Shown piece after piece: positions 1 through 7,671 of a DNA stretch of 64,000 nt (position 1 is its first letter; every line of letters starts with the position of its first letter). Source of the stretch: Microbacterium sp. cf332 (GTDB lineage: Bacteria > Actinomycetota > Actinomycetes > Actinomycetales > Microbacteriaceae); the NCBI RefSeq assembly GCF_900102175.1, contig NZ_FNKN01000001.1:1364001-1428000 (forward strand), in the 5' to 3' direction. The notes under the pieces are model-generated. The model saw nothing but the letters and a program-made list of their open reading frames with translations, was not told the origin of the DNA and did not search any database. A program made the translations under genes and the position numbers.

Positions 1-846
1 CCGCTGCCCGGCCTCCTCGCCCTGCACTGCCACGGCGGCGTCCGCTCGGTCGGCGCCGAACAGCTGCTCGAGACCGATCGCGCTCCGCATCCCACCGCCG
101 CGCGGCTGCGCCGCGACATCTACGACGGGCGGGCGCCGGCGAACGACCTCGCCCGCGCTGGCTTCGCGGTCCTCGCGCACGACACGTTCTCGTGGGGCAG
201 CCGCGCGTTCGATCTGTCGCGGCCGACACCCCGTCTCGCCGAGCACATGGCGGCCCGCGAGGCGCTGTGGCGCGAGCGGGGCGAGGAGCCGGACGACCAC
301 GACCGGTTCGACGCGTTCTCGACGCTCCATGAGGACTCGTTGGCGAAGGCCGCCGGCATGCTGGGCACGAGTCTCGCCGGAGCCGTCGCGAGCGACGACC
401 TCGCGGCGCTCGACGTGCTGGCCGGGATGCCGGGGGTCGACGCGGCACGTCTCGGCGCGTTCGGCCTCTCGGGCGGCGGCGGACGCGCCGTGCTCGCGGC
501 GGCGCTCGACCGACGCGTGTCGGCGACCGTGGTCACGTGCATGATGGCCACGTTCGCGTCGCTCGTCCCCGCCGAGATCGACACCCATTCGTGGCTGCTG
601 CACAGCCCCGGCATCCGCTCGGTCGGCGACTGGCCCGATCTCGCCCGCCCCGGCACCGGCCAGACGGCGCTCGTGCAGTACGGCCGCCGCGATCCGCTGT
701 TCCCGCCCGAGGGGATGCGGGCGGCGGACGCGGCGCTCGCCGAATCGCCGGGCTACACCGGATCGTTCCACGACGCGGGGCACGTGTCGTCGGGCTCGAT
801 GCAGGACGAGGCGCGCGCGTTCCTCGCCGGACGACTGCGCGCGTGA
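1..846 (+). CDS. Alpha/beta hydrolase, acetyl-esterase-like (5' truncated)
   Basis: The open frame enters from the left edge, so the N-terminus is missing; 281 codons and a TGA stop (844-846) are visible. The visible protein begins with an LHCHGG segment near residue 8, typical of the strand before the oxyanion hole. It has the nucleophile elbow GLSGGG with Ser at bases 469-471 (visible residue 157), an Asp in RRDPLFP and a His in DAGHVSS, in the correct order for a Ser-Asp-His triad. The pattern resembles the Abhydrolase_7/acetyl xylan esterase-like group. Next to glycosidases and sugar uptake genes, removal of ester groups from plant oligosaccharides is a reasonable inference, but the substrate cannot be read from sequence. 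No signal peptide can be judged because the start is outside the window. Confidence 0.75.
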   Translation, partial: PLPGLLALHCHGGVRSVGAEQLLETDRAPHPTAARLRRDIYDGRAPANDLARAGFAVLAHDTFSWGSRAFDLSRPTPRLAEHMAAREALWRERGEEPDDHDRFDAFSTLHEDSLAKAAGMLGTSLAGAVASDDLAALDVLAGMPGVDAARLGAFGLSGGGGRAVLAAALDRRVSATVVTCMMATFASLVPAEIDTHSWLLHSPGIRSVGDWPDLARPGTGQTALVQYGRRDPLFPPEGMRAADAALAESPGYTGSFHDAGHVSSGSMQDEARAFLAGRLRA

Positions 847-863
847 GAGCCGTCGGCGCGTCG

Positions 864-892
864 TTGACATTGCCGGTGGCGAGCGTTAACGT
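864..892 (+). promoter_or_regulatory. SigA-type promoter of the sugar-binding protein gene
   Basis: A perfect -35 TTGACA (864-869) is followed after 17 bases by TAACGT (887-892). The predicted transcription start, about 899-901, falls at the first base of the left LacI operator, so a bound repressor would block initiation directly. Confidence 0.7.
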
Positions 893-900
893 CCGTCAGT

Positions 901-943
901 AAGCGTTTTCTCACGGTCGAGGGACGCTGTAGAGAAAACGCTT
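901..943. promoter_or_regulatory. Double LacI-family operator
   Basis: AAGCGTTTTCTC (901-912) and GAGAAAACGCTT (932-943) are perfect inverted copies. Each is also a typical LacI/GalR half-palindrome centred on CG, with the two centres 35 bases apart. They lie at and just after the predicted start site of the binding-protein gene. The core matches sites at 5164-5177 and 6270-6296, suggesting control by the LacI protein encoded at 5215-6207. Confidence 0.75.
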
Positions 944-998
944 CCGCGGATCGTCGACGTCGACTGTCCGCGCGGCACCCGCCCGAGAGGACCCTCCC

Positions 999-2279
999 AT
1001 GAACAACCGACGACTCCTCGCCCTCGCCGCCGCCGGCGTCGCGATCGCCGTCTCGCTCTCCGGCTGCGCCGCCGGTGACGGCGCCGGATCCGACGAGCAG
1101 ATCACCCTGCGCTTCGCCTGGTGGGGAAGCGACGAGCTCAACGCGATCAAAGACGAGCAGATCGCGCTCTTCGAGAAGGCGCATCCGAACATCACCGTCG
1201 CGGGCGAGCCCAGCGAGTACAACGGCTACTACGACAAGCTCGCGACCCAGGTCGCCGGAGGCGGCGCACCCGACGCCCTGCAGATCACCTACGACGCCCT
1301 CCCCCTGTACGTGGCGAAGAACGCCATCGCCGACATCTCCTCCGACGTCGACCAGGACTCGTTCACGCCCGGGTCGCTCGACGCGGGCGTCATCGACGGC
1401 AAGCTCTACGCGCTGCCGACCGGTGTCGGATCGCGCGGCATCATCGTCAACCCCGCGGTGTTCGAGGCGGCCGGAGTCGCGCTGCCCGACGACTCCGACT
1501 GGACCTGGGACGACTACATCGACATCGCCACGCAGATCTCCGAGAAGGGCGGCGACGGGGTCTACGGCTCCGCGCAGATCGCGAACGACCAGTCCCTCAT
1601 GGCGTTCGCCCGCCAGCGCGGCGAGGACCTGTACACCGCGGACGGCGAGTTCGGCGTGAGCGAGGACACCGCCGAGCAGTTCTTCACCTTCGCGAAGGAG
1701 CTCCAGTCGAGCGGCGGTTCGCCCGACGCGTCGACGGCGGCCGAGGACGCGTCCGCATCGCTCGAGCAGAGCCTGATGGGCCAAGGGAAGATCGGCATGA
1801 CGTTCGCGCCGCTCAACTTCATCAGCATCTACGCGACGGCATCCGGCCAGGATCTGCAGATCCTGAACGTCCCCGGAGACAGCGCCGGCAAGGTGGGCCT
1901 GGTGATCCAGCCGACGGTCCAGTACGCCGTCTCGTCGAAGTCGAAGCACCCCCGCGAGGCAGCCATGCTCATCGACTTCCTGCTGAACAGCGACGAGGCC
2001 GGACCCCTCAACAAGCTCACGCTCGGCATCCCCGCGACCCCGGCGGTGCTCGAGGCGATCACTCCGGAGTTCACCGACTCCGAGAAGGCGCAGGTCGCCT
2101 TCATCGACCGCCTGTCGGAAGCGCGCGGCACCGCGCAGAACCCGCTGGCGCTGCCTACCTCGCAGCTCGGCCCGATCATCACCAAGCTGCTCGACGACGT
2201 CACCTTCGACAAGGCGACACCCGCCGAAGCGGCATCCGAGCTCGTCTCGCAGGTGCAGACGGCGCTCGACGCGAGCTGA
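999..2279 (+). CDS. ABC sugar transporter substrate-binding lipoprotein (family 1), orphan
   Basis: 426 residues. A lipoprotein signal with lipobox LSGC puts the lipidated Cys at residue 23; the mature part has the length and WWGSDELN/YNGYYDKLATQ style of SBP_bac_1 (MalE/UgpB-like) proteins that capture mono- or oligosaccharides outside the membrane. The ATG has GAGAGG (985-990) at good distance. The gene is monocistronic: it is bounded by its own LacI-type promoter and by a strong hairpin, and the next gene is on the other strand. No permease or ATPase adjoins it, so it must work with components encoded elsewhere, possibly the permeases at 16514-18312. The sugar is unknown; the setting suggests a pectin- or hemicellulose-derived glycan. 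Confidence 0.88.
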   Translation: MNNRRLLALAAAGVAIAVSLSGCAAGDGAGSDEQITLRFAWWGSDELNAIKDEQIALFEKAHPNITVAGEPSEYNGYYDKLATQVAGGGAPDALQITYDALPLYVAKNAIADISSDVDQDSFTPGSLDAGVIDGKLYALPTGVGSRGIIVNPAVFEAAGVALPDDSDWTWDDYIDIATQISEKGGDGVYGSAQIANDQSLMAFARQRGEDLYTADGEFGVSEDTAEQFFTFAKELQSSGGSPDASTAAEDASASLEQSLMGQGKIGMTFAPLNFISIYATASGQDLQILNVPGDSAGKVGLVIQPTVQYAVSSKSKHPREAAMLIDFLLNSDEAGPLNKLTLGIPATPAVLEAITPEFTDSEKAQVAFIDRLSEARGTAQNPLALPTSQLGPIITKLLDDVTFDKATPAEAASELVSQVQTALDAS

Positions 2280-2293
2280 CCGGCGACATTCCG

Positions 2294-2337
2294 GCAGGGC
2301 CGGATGCGGGGACCTCAGCCCCCGCATCCGGCCCTGC
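2294..2337. terminator. Bidirectional hairpin terminator
   Basis: A perfect 18-bp stem (2294-2311 with 2320-2337) around an 8-base loop follows the binding-protein stop. There is no T-tract, as is usual in high-GC actinobacteria. The stem contains GGATGC paired with GCATCC. Confidence 0.75.
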
Positions 2338-2401
2338 CTCGCATCCGCCGTCCGCCATCCGCCGTCCCGGCGCGCGAGCCGACGCGAATGGCGCCGAATC
2401 A

Positions 2402-2425
2402 GACGCGAAAACGACTATTCGCGTC
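2402..2425 (-). terminator. Hairpin after the GH30 gene
   Basis: GACGCGAA (2402-2409) pairs with TTCGCGTC (2418-2425) over an 8-base loop, and a further direct copy of GACGCGAA lies at 2381-2388. It sits 22 bases beyond the stop of the leftward GH30 gene, so it may end that transcript. Confidence 0.5.
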
Positions 2426-2426
2426 G

Positions 2427-2454
2427 GGTCAGGGTCAGCGTCAGCGTCAGCGTC
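2427..2454. repeat. Hexamer tandem repeat over the GH30 stop codon
   Basis: Two copies of GGTCAG are followed by two of CGTCAG and a partial CGTC. The reverse-strand stop codon of the GH30 gene (2447-2449) lies inside the array. Because the unit is six bases, expansion or contraction would leave a stop in frame. Confidence 0.7.
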
Positions 2455-3844
2455 CGGCGGCGATGAGGAACGTGCTGAACGAGTCCGTCGGCAAGACGAC
2501 GTCGAAGGCCGCGCCGTCGAGGGCGATCGTCACCGGCATCTCATCGGCGAGGTCGTTCTGCATGACGACGACGATCGACCCGTCGGGGTTCTGGAAGGCG
2601 AGCTGGTTCTCGTGGCCGGTCCAGCTGAACGCGTCGATGCGCGTGGCGCCGGCCTGCACGTGGTGCGCGAGGTGCTTCATGACGAAGAACTCGTGCGTGT
2701 AACGGAACGCGTTCGTCTCGGGATCGACGACGACGAGCGAGTTCTGCGCCCAGCCCCACCGGCTCACGCCGCCCTCGTCGAGGGCGAGGTTCCAGTACGT
2801 GTACGCGTTCGCGCCGGCCTCGAAGAAGCGCTTCATGAGCGACCACGTGTACCGCGCGAACCGCCAGTCGTTCCGGCCGTCGCCGCACTCCTGCTCGCTC
2901 TGATAGAGCGACAGATGCGGCGCGATCCGGTGCGCGTCGGCGATCGCGCCCTTCCCCGCCCACTGGAACCCGGCACCCGAGACGAACGCCCCGGCGTCCG
3001 GGTCCGCCAGCACGGCCGCGAGGTGCTCGGGTGCGGGACGCTCCTGCGTGCCGAAGAACACCGCGACGCCGAGCTCCCGCATCCGCGGCCCGAGGAGGGC
3101 GATGAAGCGCGCCAGCCCCTCCGGCGTCCACGTGCAGCTCGGGAACACCTGCGGGGAGTTGAACTCGTTCTGGGGCATGACCATCGAGATCTCGATGCCC
3201 TCCGCCCGGTAGGCCTCGATGAAGCGCGAGAAGTACTCGGCGTATGTCTCCAGGTACCGCGGCTCCTGGATCATCATGTCGGTGCCCTCGACCCCGACCT
3301 GATCCGGCCGCAGCCCGTTGTCGACGTCGCTCCCGCGCCACGGCAGCGCGGCAGCGTAGTGGCCGTTCGTCTTCATCCACGACGGCGGACTCCACGGCGA
3401 CGCCCACAGTTTCAGGTCCGGCCGCCGCCGCAGCGCCTCGTGGATGTACGGCACCAGGGTCGACCGGTCGTGCTCGATCGTGAAGTGCTCGAGCGCGAAG
3501 TCGCCCTCGACCTCGTCGTACGAGTACCAATCCGTCGCGAAGTCGTTGGCGCCCACCGGCATCCGGCACACCGAGAACCCCGGGCCCCGTCCCGGTGTGA
3601 AGAGCTCGTCGAAGATCTCCGCCCGGTCGGCATCGTCCAGGCGCGAGAGCGCCCGCCACCCGAGCTCGTTGAAGCACACGCCGAAGCCCTCGACGGTCTG
3701 GTGGCGACGATCCGTGCGCAGCAGCACGTCGGGCATCCCCGTCGACGGCGCGAAGCGCGGCGCCGCCATCTCGACCCACGGCCGCTCGCGGTCGGTGCTC
3801 ACCCAGCTGATCTGACGGTCGAGGGTTGCGGCGGTCTCGGACAT
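2447..3844 (-). CDS. Glycoside hydrolase family 30 (glucosylceramidase-like)
   Basis: 465 residues and no signal peptide, so probably cytoplasmic. The GH30 landmarks are present: QTVEGFGVCFNE near residue 50, LKLWASPWSPPSWMK near 144-158, the acid/base Glu in MPQNEF (E227) and the nucleophile in YQSEQEC (E317 or E319), on a retaining TIM barrel with a C-terminal beta domain. Family members cleave beta-glucosyl, beta-xylosyl, beta-fucosyl or beta-1,6-glucosidic bonds; the exact substrate is not decidable here. The ATG is preceded by GAAAGG. It is convergent to the orphan sugar-binding protein and lies 166 bases downstream of the M24-like gene on the same strand, probably with its own promoter. 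Confidence 0.88.
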   Translation of the reverse strand: MSETAATLDRQISWVSTDRERPWVEMAAPRFAPSTGMPDVLLRTDRRHQTVEGFGVCFNELGWRALSRLDDADRAEIFDELFTPGRGPGFSVCRMPVGANDFATDWYSYDEVEGDFALEHFTIEHDRSTLVPYIHEALRRRPDLKLWASPWSPPSWMKTNGHYAAALPWRGSDVDNGLRPDQVGVEGTDMMIQEPRYLETYAEYFSRFIEAYRAEGIEISMVMPQNEFNSPQVFPSCTWTPEGLARFIALLGPRMRELGVAVFFGTQERPAPEHLAAVLADPDAGAFVSGAGFQWAGKGAIADAHRIAPHLSLYQSEQECGDGRNDWRFARYTWSLMKRFFEAGANAYTYWNLALDEGGVSRWGWAQNSLVVVDPETNAFRYTHEFFVMKHLAHHVQAGATRIDAFSWTGHENQLAFQNPDGSIVVVMQNDLADEMPVTIALDGAAFDVVLPTDSFSTFLIAAGR

Positions 3845-3906
3845 GCGGGCCTTTCGGATGCGCGCGACGAGCGGATGCTCGGAGCTCGGGCTGGCGGCGA
3901 ACGCCC

Positions 3907-3923
3907 CGCGTCACGATGACGCG
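3907..3923. promoter_or_regulatory. Perfect inverted repeat upstream of the GH30 gene
   Basis: CGCGTCA-CGA-TGACGCG lies 63 bases upstream of the GH30 start. It is a candidate regulator site. It does not match the LacI operators elsewhere in the window, and no cognate protein can be named. Confidence 0.35.
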
Positions 3924-4010
3924 ACACTGCGTTCCTCCGCCATCATGGCAGAGCCCCGAAGCCCGGGAGCCTCAGAGCTCCGGCGCCGCGGCGCCCCGGT
4001 GCGCGCCTCG

Positions 4011-5150
4011 TCAGGAGAACGGGCGCGCCGCCGGTCGGGCGATGCCGCCGATGACGGTCGTGGGCCAGCGCGGATCGACGGTCAGCACCTCGACACCGGC
4101 GTCGGAGATCAGCACGGTGTCCTCCACCTTCGCGCCGGGAGCGCTCGGGTTCCAGGCGAACGCGTGCGGCGTCCGCACGACGTCCCGCGTCACGTCGGTC
4201 GCCCGAGGGTCGCGCCCCGCGTAGCCCGTCGGACCGCCCTGATGGTGACGCGTCCACTCGTCCGGCGCGAACCCCGCGTCGGCGTAGCCGCGGCATCCCG
4301 CGCGGAACGCCTCGTCGAGGCGCACGCCGGGGCGGGTCGCCGCGAAGAAGGCGGCCTCGACCGCGAGGATCCGGTCGTCGTCGGCGCCGATCTCGCCCAC
4401 CCAGCGGGTGGCGTTGGCGATCAACCCGTGCCTCCGGCCGCACACGACGAGCATCGCCCGCTGCCCGAGACGCGCCTCGGTCGGCAGCGGATGCCGGTGC
4501 GGCAGACGCTCGTCCCCGGCGACGAGCAGCACGAGGGGGTCGATCCCCCGCGCGACCAGACCGGCGGCGAGCGCGGTCGCCGCCGCACGCTCGGACGTCG
4601 CCGGAGACAGCTCGGCGGCGACGTCCGTCAGCACCTCGGCCACGGCGCGACCCAGCGCCCGGTAGCGGTCGACCTCTTCCGCGACCAGCTCGGCTCGCGC
4701 GGCCCGCAGCTGCGGAGCGACGTCCGCCTCGCCGATCACGCGGCCGCCGGCGACGGGCGCATCCCCGGACGCTCCACCTGTCGCGCGCGCGACGACGGAC
4801 TCGTACCAGGGGACGCGGACGACCCGTGCGGCATCGTCCGCGGCAAGCTCCTCCGCGATCAGCCGGTCGGCCTCGTTCGCCGAGACGTAGAGCGTGTCAC
4901 CGTCCCGTGCGGCCCGCACGGCCAGAACGGGCGGGCCCGCGAGCGAGACGTGCGTGCGTGCTCCCCCGAGGTACCACGACAGCGCCTCGTGCGACGTCAG
5001 CACGAGCGCGTCCGCCCCGACCTCGGCCCGCACAGCGCCGATGCGGCGGCGCTTCACCTCGCGCTCGGACGCCGTCGCCGCGTCGCCCCCGGGCGCCCCG
5101 TCGGCCGCGAGAGGGTGGTCGTCCGCTTCCGCGGTGGTCGTCGCAGACAT
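4011..5150 (-). CDS. M24 (pita-bread fold) aminopeptidase-P/creatinase-like protein, metal site degenerate
   Basis: 379 residues. An N-terminal creatinase/prolidase-like domain (about 30-150, with ADALVLTSHEALSWYLGG) precedes an M24-type C-terminal domain. In active M24 peptidases five metal ligands are expected (Asp, Asp, His, Glu, Glu). Here the His is retained in TRHHQGGPTGY and the last Glu in KVEDTVLI. By eye the two Asp positions read Cys (LVVCG) and Asn (ANATR), and the first Glu reads Asn (AWNPSAPG). It is therefore unlikely to be a normal dinuclear metallopeptidase; a creatinase-like metal-free hydrolase or a binding role is possible. AGGAG precedes the ATG. It is divergent from the LacI repressor and shares its operator region, so it is probably part of that sugar regulon. 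Confidence 0.75.
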   Translation of the reverse strand: MSATTTAEADDHPLAADGAPGGDAATASEREVKRRRIGAVRAEVGADALVLTSHEALSWYLGGARTHVSLAGPPVLAVRAARDGDTLYVSANEADRLIAEELAADDAARVVRVPWYESVVARATGGASGDAPVAGGRVIGEADVAPQLRAARAELVAEEVDRYRALGRAVAEVLTDVAAELSPATSERAAATALAAGLVARGIDPLVLLVAGDERLPHRHPLPTEARLGQRAMLVVCGRRHGLIANATRWVGEIGADDDRILAVEAAFFAATRPGVRLDEAFRAGCRGYADAGFAPDEWTRHHQGGPTGYAGRDPRATDVTRDVVRTPHAFAWNPSAPGAKVEDTVLISDAGVEVLTVDPRWPTTVIGGIARPAARPFS

Positions 5151-5159
5151 CGTCGTCTC

Positions 5160-5188
5160 CTGTCATAAAACGTTTCCTCGCATAGTAT
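5160..5188 (+). promoter_or_regulatory. LacI autoregulatory promoter and operator
   Basis: CTGTCA (5160-5165), a 17-base spacer and TAGTAT (5183-5188) form a plausible promoter for the LacI gene. The operator CATAAAACGTTTCC (5164-5177) lies in the spacer. The site sits between divergent genes, so one repressor could control both. Confidence 0.6.
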
Positions 5189-5214
5189 GGCCGGACCGGA
5201 GAGGGCGGGGCACG

Positions 5215-6207
5215 ATGGCCGGAGCGAAGCAGACCACGATCACCGACGTCGCGGCTCACGCGGGCGTCTCGCTCGCGACCGTCTCGCGCGTGATGAACGG
5301 CAACGCCACGGTCGACCCGGCCCTGGCCGAGCGCGTGCGCGCCTCGGCCGCGCAGCTCGGGTACTCGGCGAACCCGCTCGCGCGCAGCCTCGTGCTGGGC
5401 CGCACCCAGACCATCTCGGTCGTGGTTCCCGATCTCGCGAACCCCACCTTCCAGGGCATGCTGCGCGGACTCAGCCGCGCGGCGGTCGCCGACGGATACC
5501 ACGTGCTCATCGCCGACTCCGATGAGCACGTCGACGAGGAGCGCCTCCTCGCCCTCGAATCGCGACGGCGATCAGACGGACTGATCCTCTGCGCCCCCCG
5601 TATGAGCGACGAACAGCTCGCCGAGGTCGTCGCCGACGTCGCACCGGTCGTGCTCGTCAACCGTGCCGGCGATGCCCCGAGCGTCGCGGCCGACTACCGG
5701 ACGCCGCTGCGCGCGATCATCGACCACCTCTACGCCCAGGGCCATCGACGCTTCGCGTACCTCGCCGGCGCGGCCCGCAGCGCCTCGAGCGGGCAGCGCC
5801 TGTCCGCCCTCGCTGACGCCCGCCGGGAGCTGACGGACTGCGAGGTCGTCGAGATCGCCGCGGGCGTCGACTTCGCGAGCGGCGCCGGCGCCCTCGACGA
5901 CGTCCTCGCCTCGGGGGCGACAGCGGTGCTGGCGTTCAACGACCTGTCGGCGATGGGCCTGCTGAGCGCCGCCACCGAACGCGGCGTGGCGGTACCCGGC
6001 CGACTCTCCATCGCCGGGTTCGACGACATCCCGTTCGCCCGGTACACCTCGCCCGCGCTCACGACGGCCGCGGTGCCGATGGCCGAGCTCGGGGCGCGCG
6101 CCTGGTCGGCACTGCACGACCTCCTCCAGGGCCGAACGCCCGAGCCCGCCGTGACGGTGTCGCCGGAGGTCATCGTGCGCGGGAGCACCGGGGCTCCCCC
6201 CGCCTGA
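5215..6207 (+). CDS. LacI-family transcriptional repressor
   Basis: 330 residues from the ATG at 5215, which has a purine-rich GAGAGGGCGGGG ahead of it. The N-terminal helix-turn-helix (about 8-30, TTITDVAAHAGVSLATVSRVMNG) and hinge (ANPLARSLVLGRT) are classical; residues 60-330 form the periplasmic-binding-protein-like effector domain, with the usual FDDIPFARYTSPALTT segment. It probably represses its own gene, the divergent M24-like gene, the binding-protein gene at 999 and the uronate operon at 6337, because all carry the same GAAAACGCTTTC-like operator. The inducer is probably a uronic acid or a product of that operon, by inference from target genes only. Confidence 0.92.
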   Translation: MAGAKQTTITDVAAHAGVSLATVSRVMNGNATVDPALAERVRASAAQLGYSANPLARSLVLGRTQTISVVVPDLANPTFQGMLRGLSRAAVADGYHVLIADSDEHVDEERLLALESRRRSDGLILCAPRMSDEQLAEVVADVAPVVLVNRAGDAPSVAADYRTPLRAIIDHLYAQGHRRFAYLAGAARSASSGQRLSALADARRELTDCEVVEIAAGVDFASGAGALDDVLASGATAVLAFNDLSAMGLLSAATERGVAVPGRLSIAGFDDIPFARYTSPALTTAAVPMAELGARAWSALHDLLQGRTPEPAVTVSPEVIVRGSTGAPPA

Positions 6208-6269
6208 GCGGCGCCGAGCGGCCCGTCGCAACCTCGCCCTCGCGCGGCCCAGATCCGTCGTGCTACGCT

Positions 6270-6296
6270 GAGAAAACGTTTCCTGAGAACGCTTTC
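6270..6296. promoter_or_regulatory. Paired LacI operators before the uronate operon
   Basis: GAGAAAACGTTTCC (6270-6283) directly abuts GAGAACGCTTTC (6285-6296), with centres 13 bases apart. A possible -10, TACGCT, lies just upstream (6265-6270). Both sites match the core seen at 901-943 and 5164-5177. Confidence 0.7.
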
Positions 6297-6336
6297 CCAC
6301 ACGGTGGCGTCTCAGCTCTTGGCACGAAGGAGAGCC

Positions 6337-7671
6337 ATGACCCGCACGCGCTACGCCCTGGTGGGCGCGGGACACCGCGCGCAGATGTACGTCGACGCCA
6401 TCGTCGGGACCCACGCGGATCGGGCCGAGCTGGTCGCGATATGCGAGCCGAACCCCGTGCGCGCCCAGCACTATCGCGATCAGCTCGTCGCCCGCGGGCT
6501 GCCGGCGCCGACGCTGTGGTCGCCGGACGACTTGGAGCGGATGATCCACGACGCGAACGCCGAGCGGATCATCATCACGGCGCGCGACGACCTGCACGCG
6601 TCGCTCATCGTCCGCTCGCTCGACGCCGGCGCCGACGTCGTCGTCGAGAAGCCGCTCACGATCGACGCCCCGAGCGCCGCCGCGATCGAGGATGCCGTCG
6701 AGCGCACCGGACGATCGGTCGTGCTGACGTTCAACTACCGCTACTCGCCGCGCAACAGCGCGCTGCGACAGGTGATCCAGGACGGTCGCATCGGACGGGT
6801 GACCTCGGTCGACTTCTCGTGGATGCTCGACACCAAGCACGGCGCCGACTACTTCCGCCGCTGGCACCGCGAGAAGGAGCACTCGGGCGGCCTGCTCGTC
6901 CACAAGGCGAGCCACCACTTCGACCTCGTCAACTGGTGGATCCGCGATGAGCCGCGCCGGGTCTTCGCATCGGGCGGCCTGCGTTTCTACGGTGCGCAGA
7001 ACGCCCGGGCCCGCTCCCTCGGCGAGCGCCCCCGGCGCGGCACGCATGACGGCCGTCACGACCCGTTCGAGCTCGACCTCCGCGACGACGACCGGCTGCG
7101 GGCGCTCTACCTCGAGGCCGAGGGACACGACGGCTACCTGCGCGATCGCGACGTCTTCGGCGAGGGCATCACGATCGAGGACAACCTGGCGCTCGTCGTG
7201 GACTACGCCGGCGGCGCCACGATGTCGTACTCGCTCAACGCCCACGCGCCATGGGAGGGCTACCGCGTCGCCGTCAACGGCACCGAGGGCCGCGCCGAGC
7301 TCGAGGTCGTCGAGCGCGGCGCCGTCCTCGAGAACGAGGGCCTGCATCCGGTGCTCGATCCCTCGGCCGTCGACGCCGCCGGGCCGGCCTCGCTCCGCCC
7401 GCAGGGCGAGCGGCTGCTCGTGCAGCGCCACTGGGAGGACGCGATCGAGATCCCCATCGAGTCGGGCGAGGGCGGACACGGCGGCGGCGACGACCTGCTG
7501 CTGGCCGACGTGTTCGTGGGGCCGGGCGACGACCCGCTGGCGCGGCCCGCCGGGTGGGCCGACGGCGTGCAGTCGATCGCGGTGGGCATCGCGGGCAACC
7601 TGTCGCTCGCGTCGGGTCTGCCCGTGCGCACGTCCGAGCTCGGCATCCGACTGCTCGACGGCCGGCGATGA
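6337..7671 (+). CDS. Gfo/Idh/MocA-family oxidoreductase
   Basis: 444 residues from the ATG at 6337, five bases after AAGGAG (6327-6332); an in-frame GTG at 6304 has no such signal. The Rossmann motif VGAGHRAQ (9-16) binds NAD(P); EKPL (104-107) is the family signature, and the substrate domain holds KASHHFDLVNWW (190-201) with candidate catalytic His residues. Family members oxidise or epimerise hydroxyl groups of sugars, inositols or sugar acids. The protein is longer than the usual 330-380 residues owing to an insert around 220-270. It is the first gene of a tightly overlapped operon (ATGA with the next gene), so it probably acts on a uronate or related acid that feeds the later steps. Confidence 0.85.
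   Translation: MTRTRYALVGAGHRAQMYVDAIVGTHADRAELVAICEPNPVRAQHYRDQLVARGLPAPTLWSPDDLERMIHDANAERIIITARDDLHASLIVRSLDAGADVVVEKPLTIDAPSAAAIEDAVERTGRSVVLTFNYRYSPRNSALRQVIQDGRIGRVTSVDFSWMLDTKHGADYFRRWHREKEHSGGLLVHKASHHFDLVNWWIRDEPRRVFASGGLRFYGAQNARARSLGERPRRGTHDGRHDPFELDLRDDDRLRALYLEAEGHDGYLRDRDVFGEGITIEDNLALVVDYAGGATMSYSLNAHAPWEGYRVAVNGTEGRAELEVVERGAVLENEGLHPVLDPSAVDAAGPASLRPQGERLLVQRHWEDAIEIPIESGEGGHGGGDDLLLADVFVGPGDDPLARPAGWADGVQSIAVGIAGNLSLASGLPVRTSELGIRLLDGRR

Noticed and set aside
753..2327. A 524-codon reverse frame over the sugar-binding protein
   Set aside because: Compositional shadow of the real gene at 999-2279; no start signal or recognisable motif.
1121..3919. A 932-codon forward frame crossing the binding-protein gene, the terminator and the GH30 gene
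   Set aside because: Arg-rich low-complexity translation running across two genuine genes and a hairpin; no coding evidence.
4894..5214. N-terminal extension of the LacI repressor at 5215
   Set aside because: It overlaps the divergent M24-like gene and the operator; the internal ATG gives the standard HTH start.
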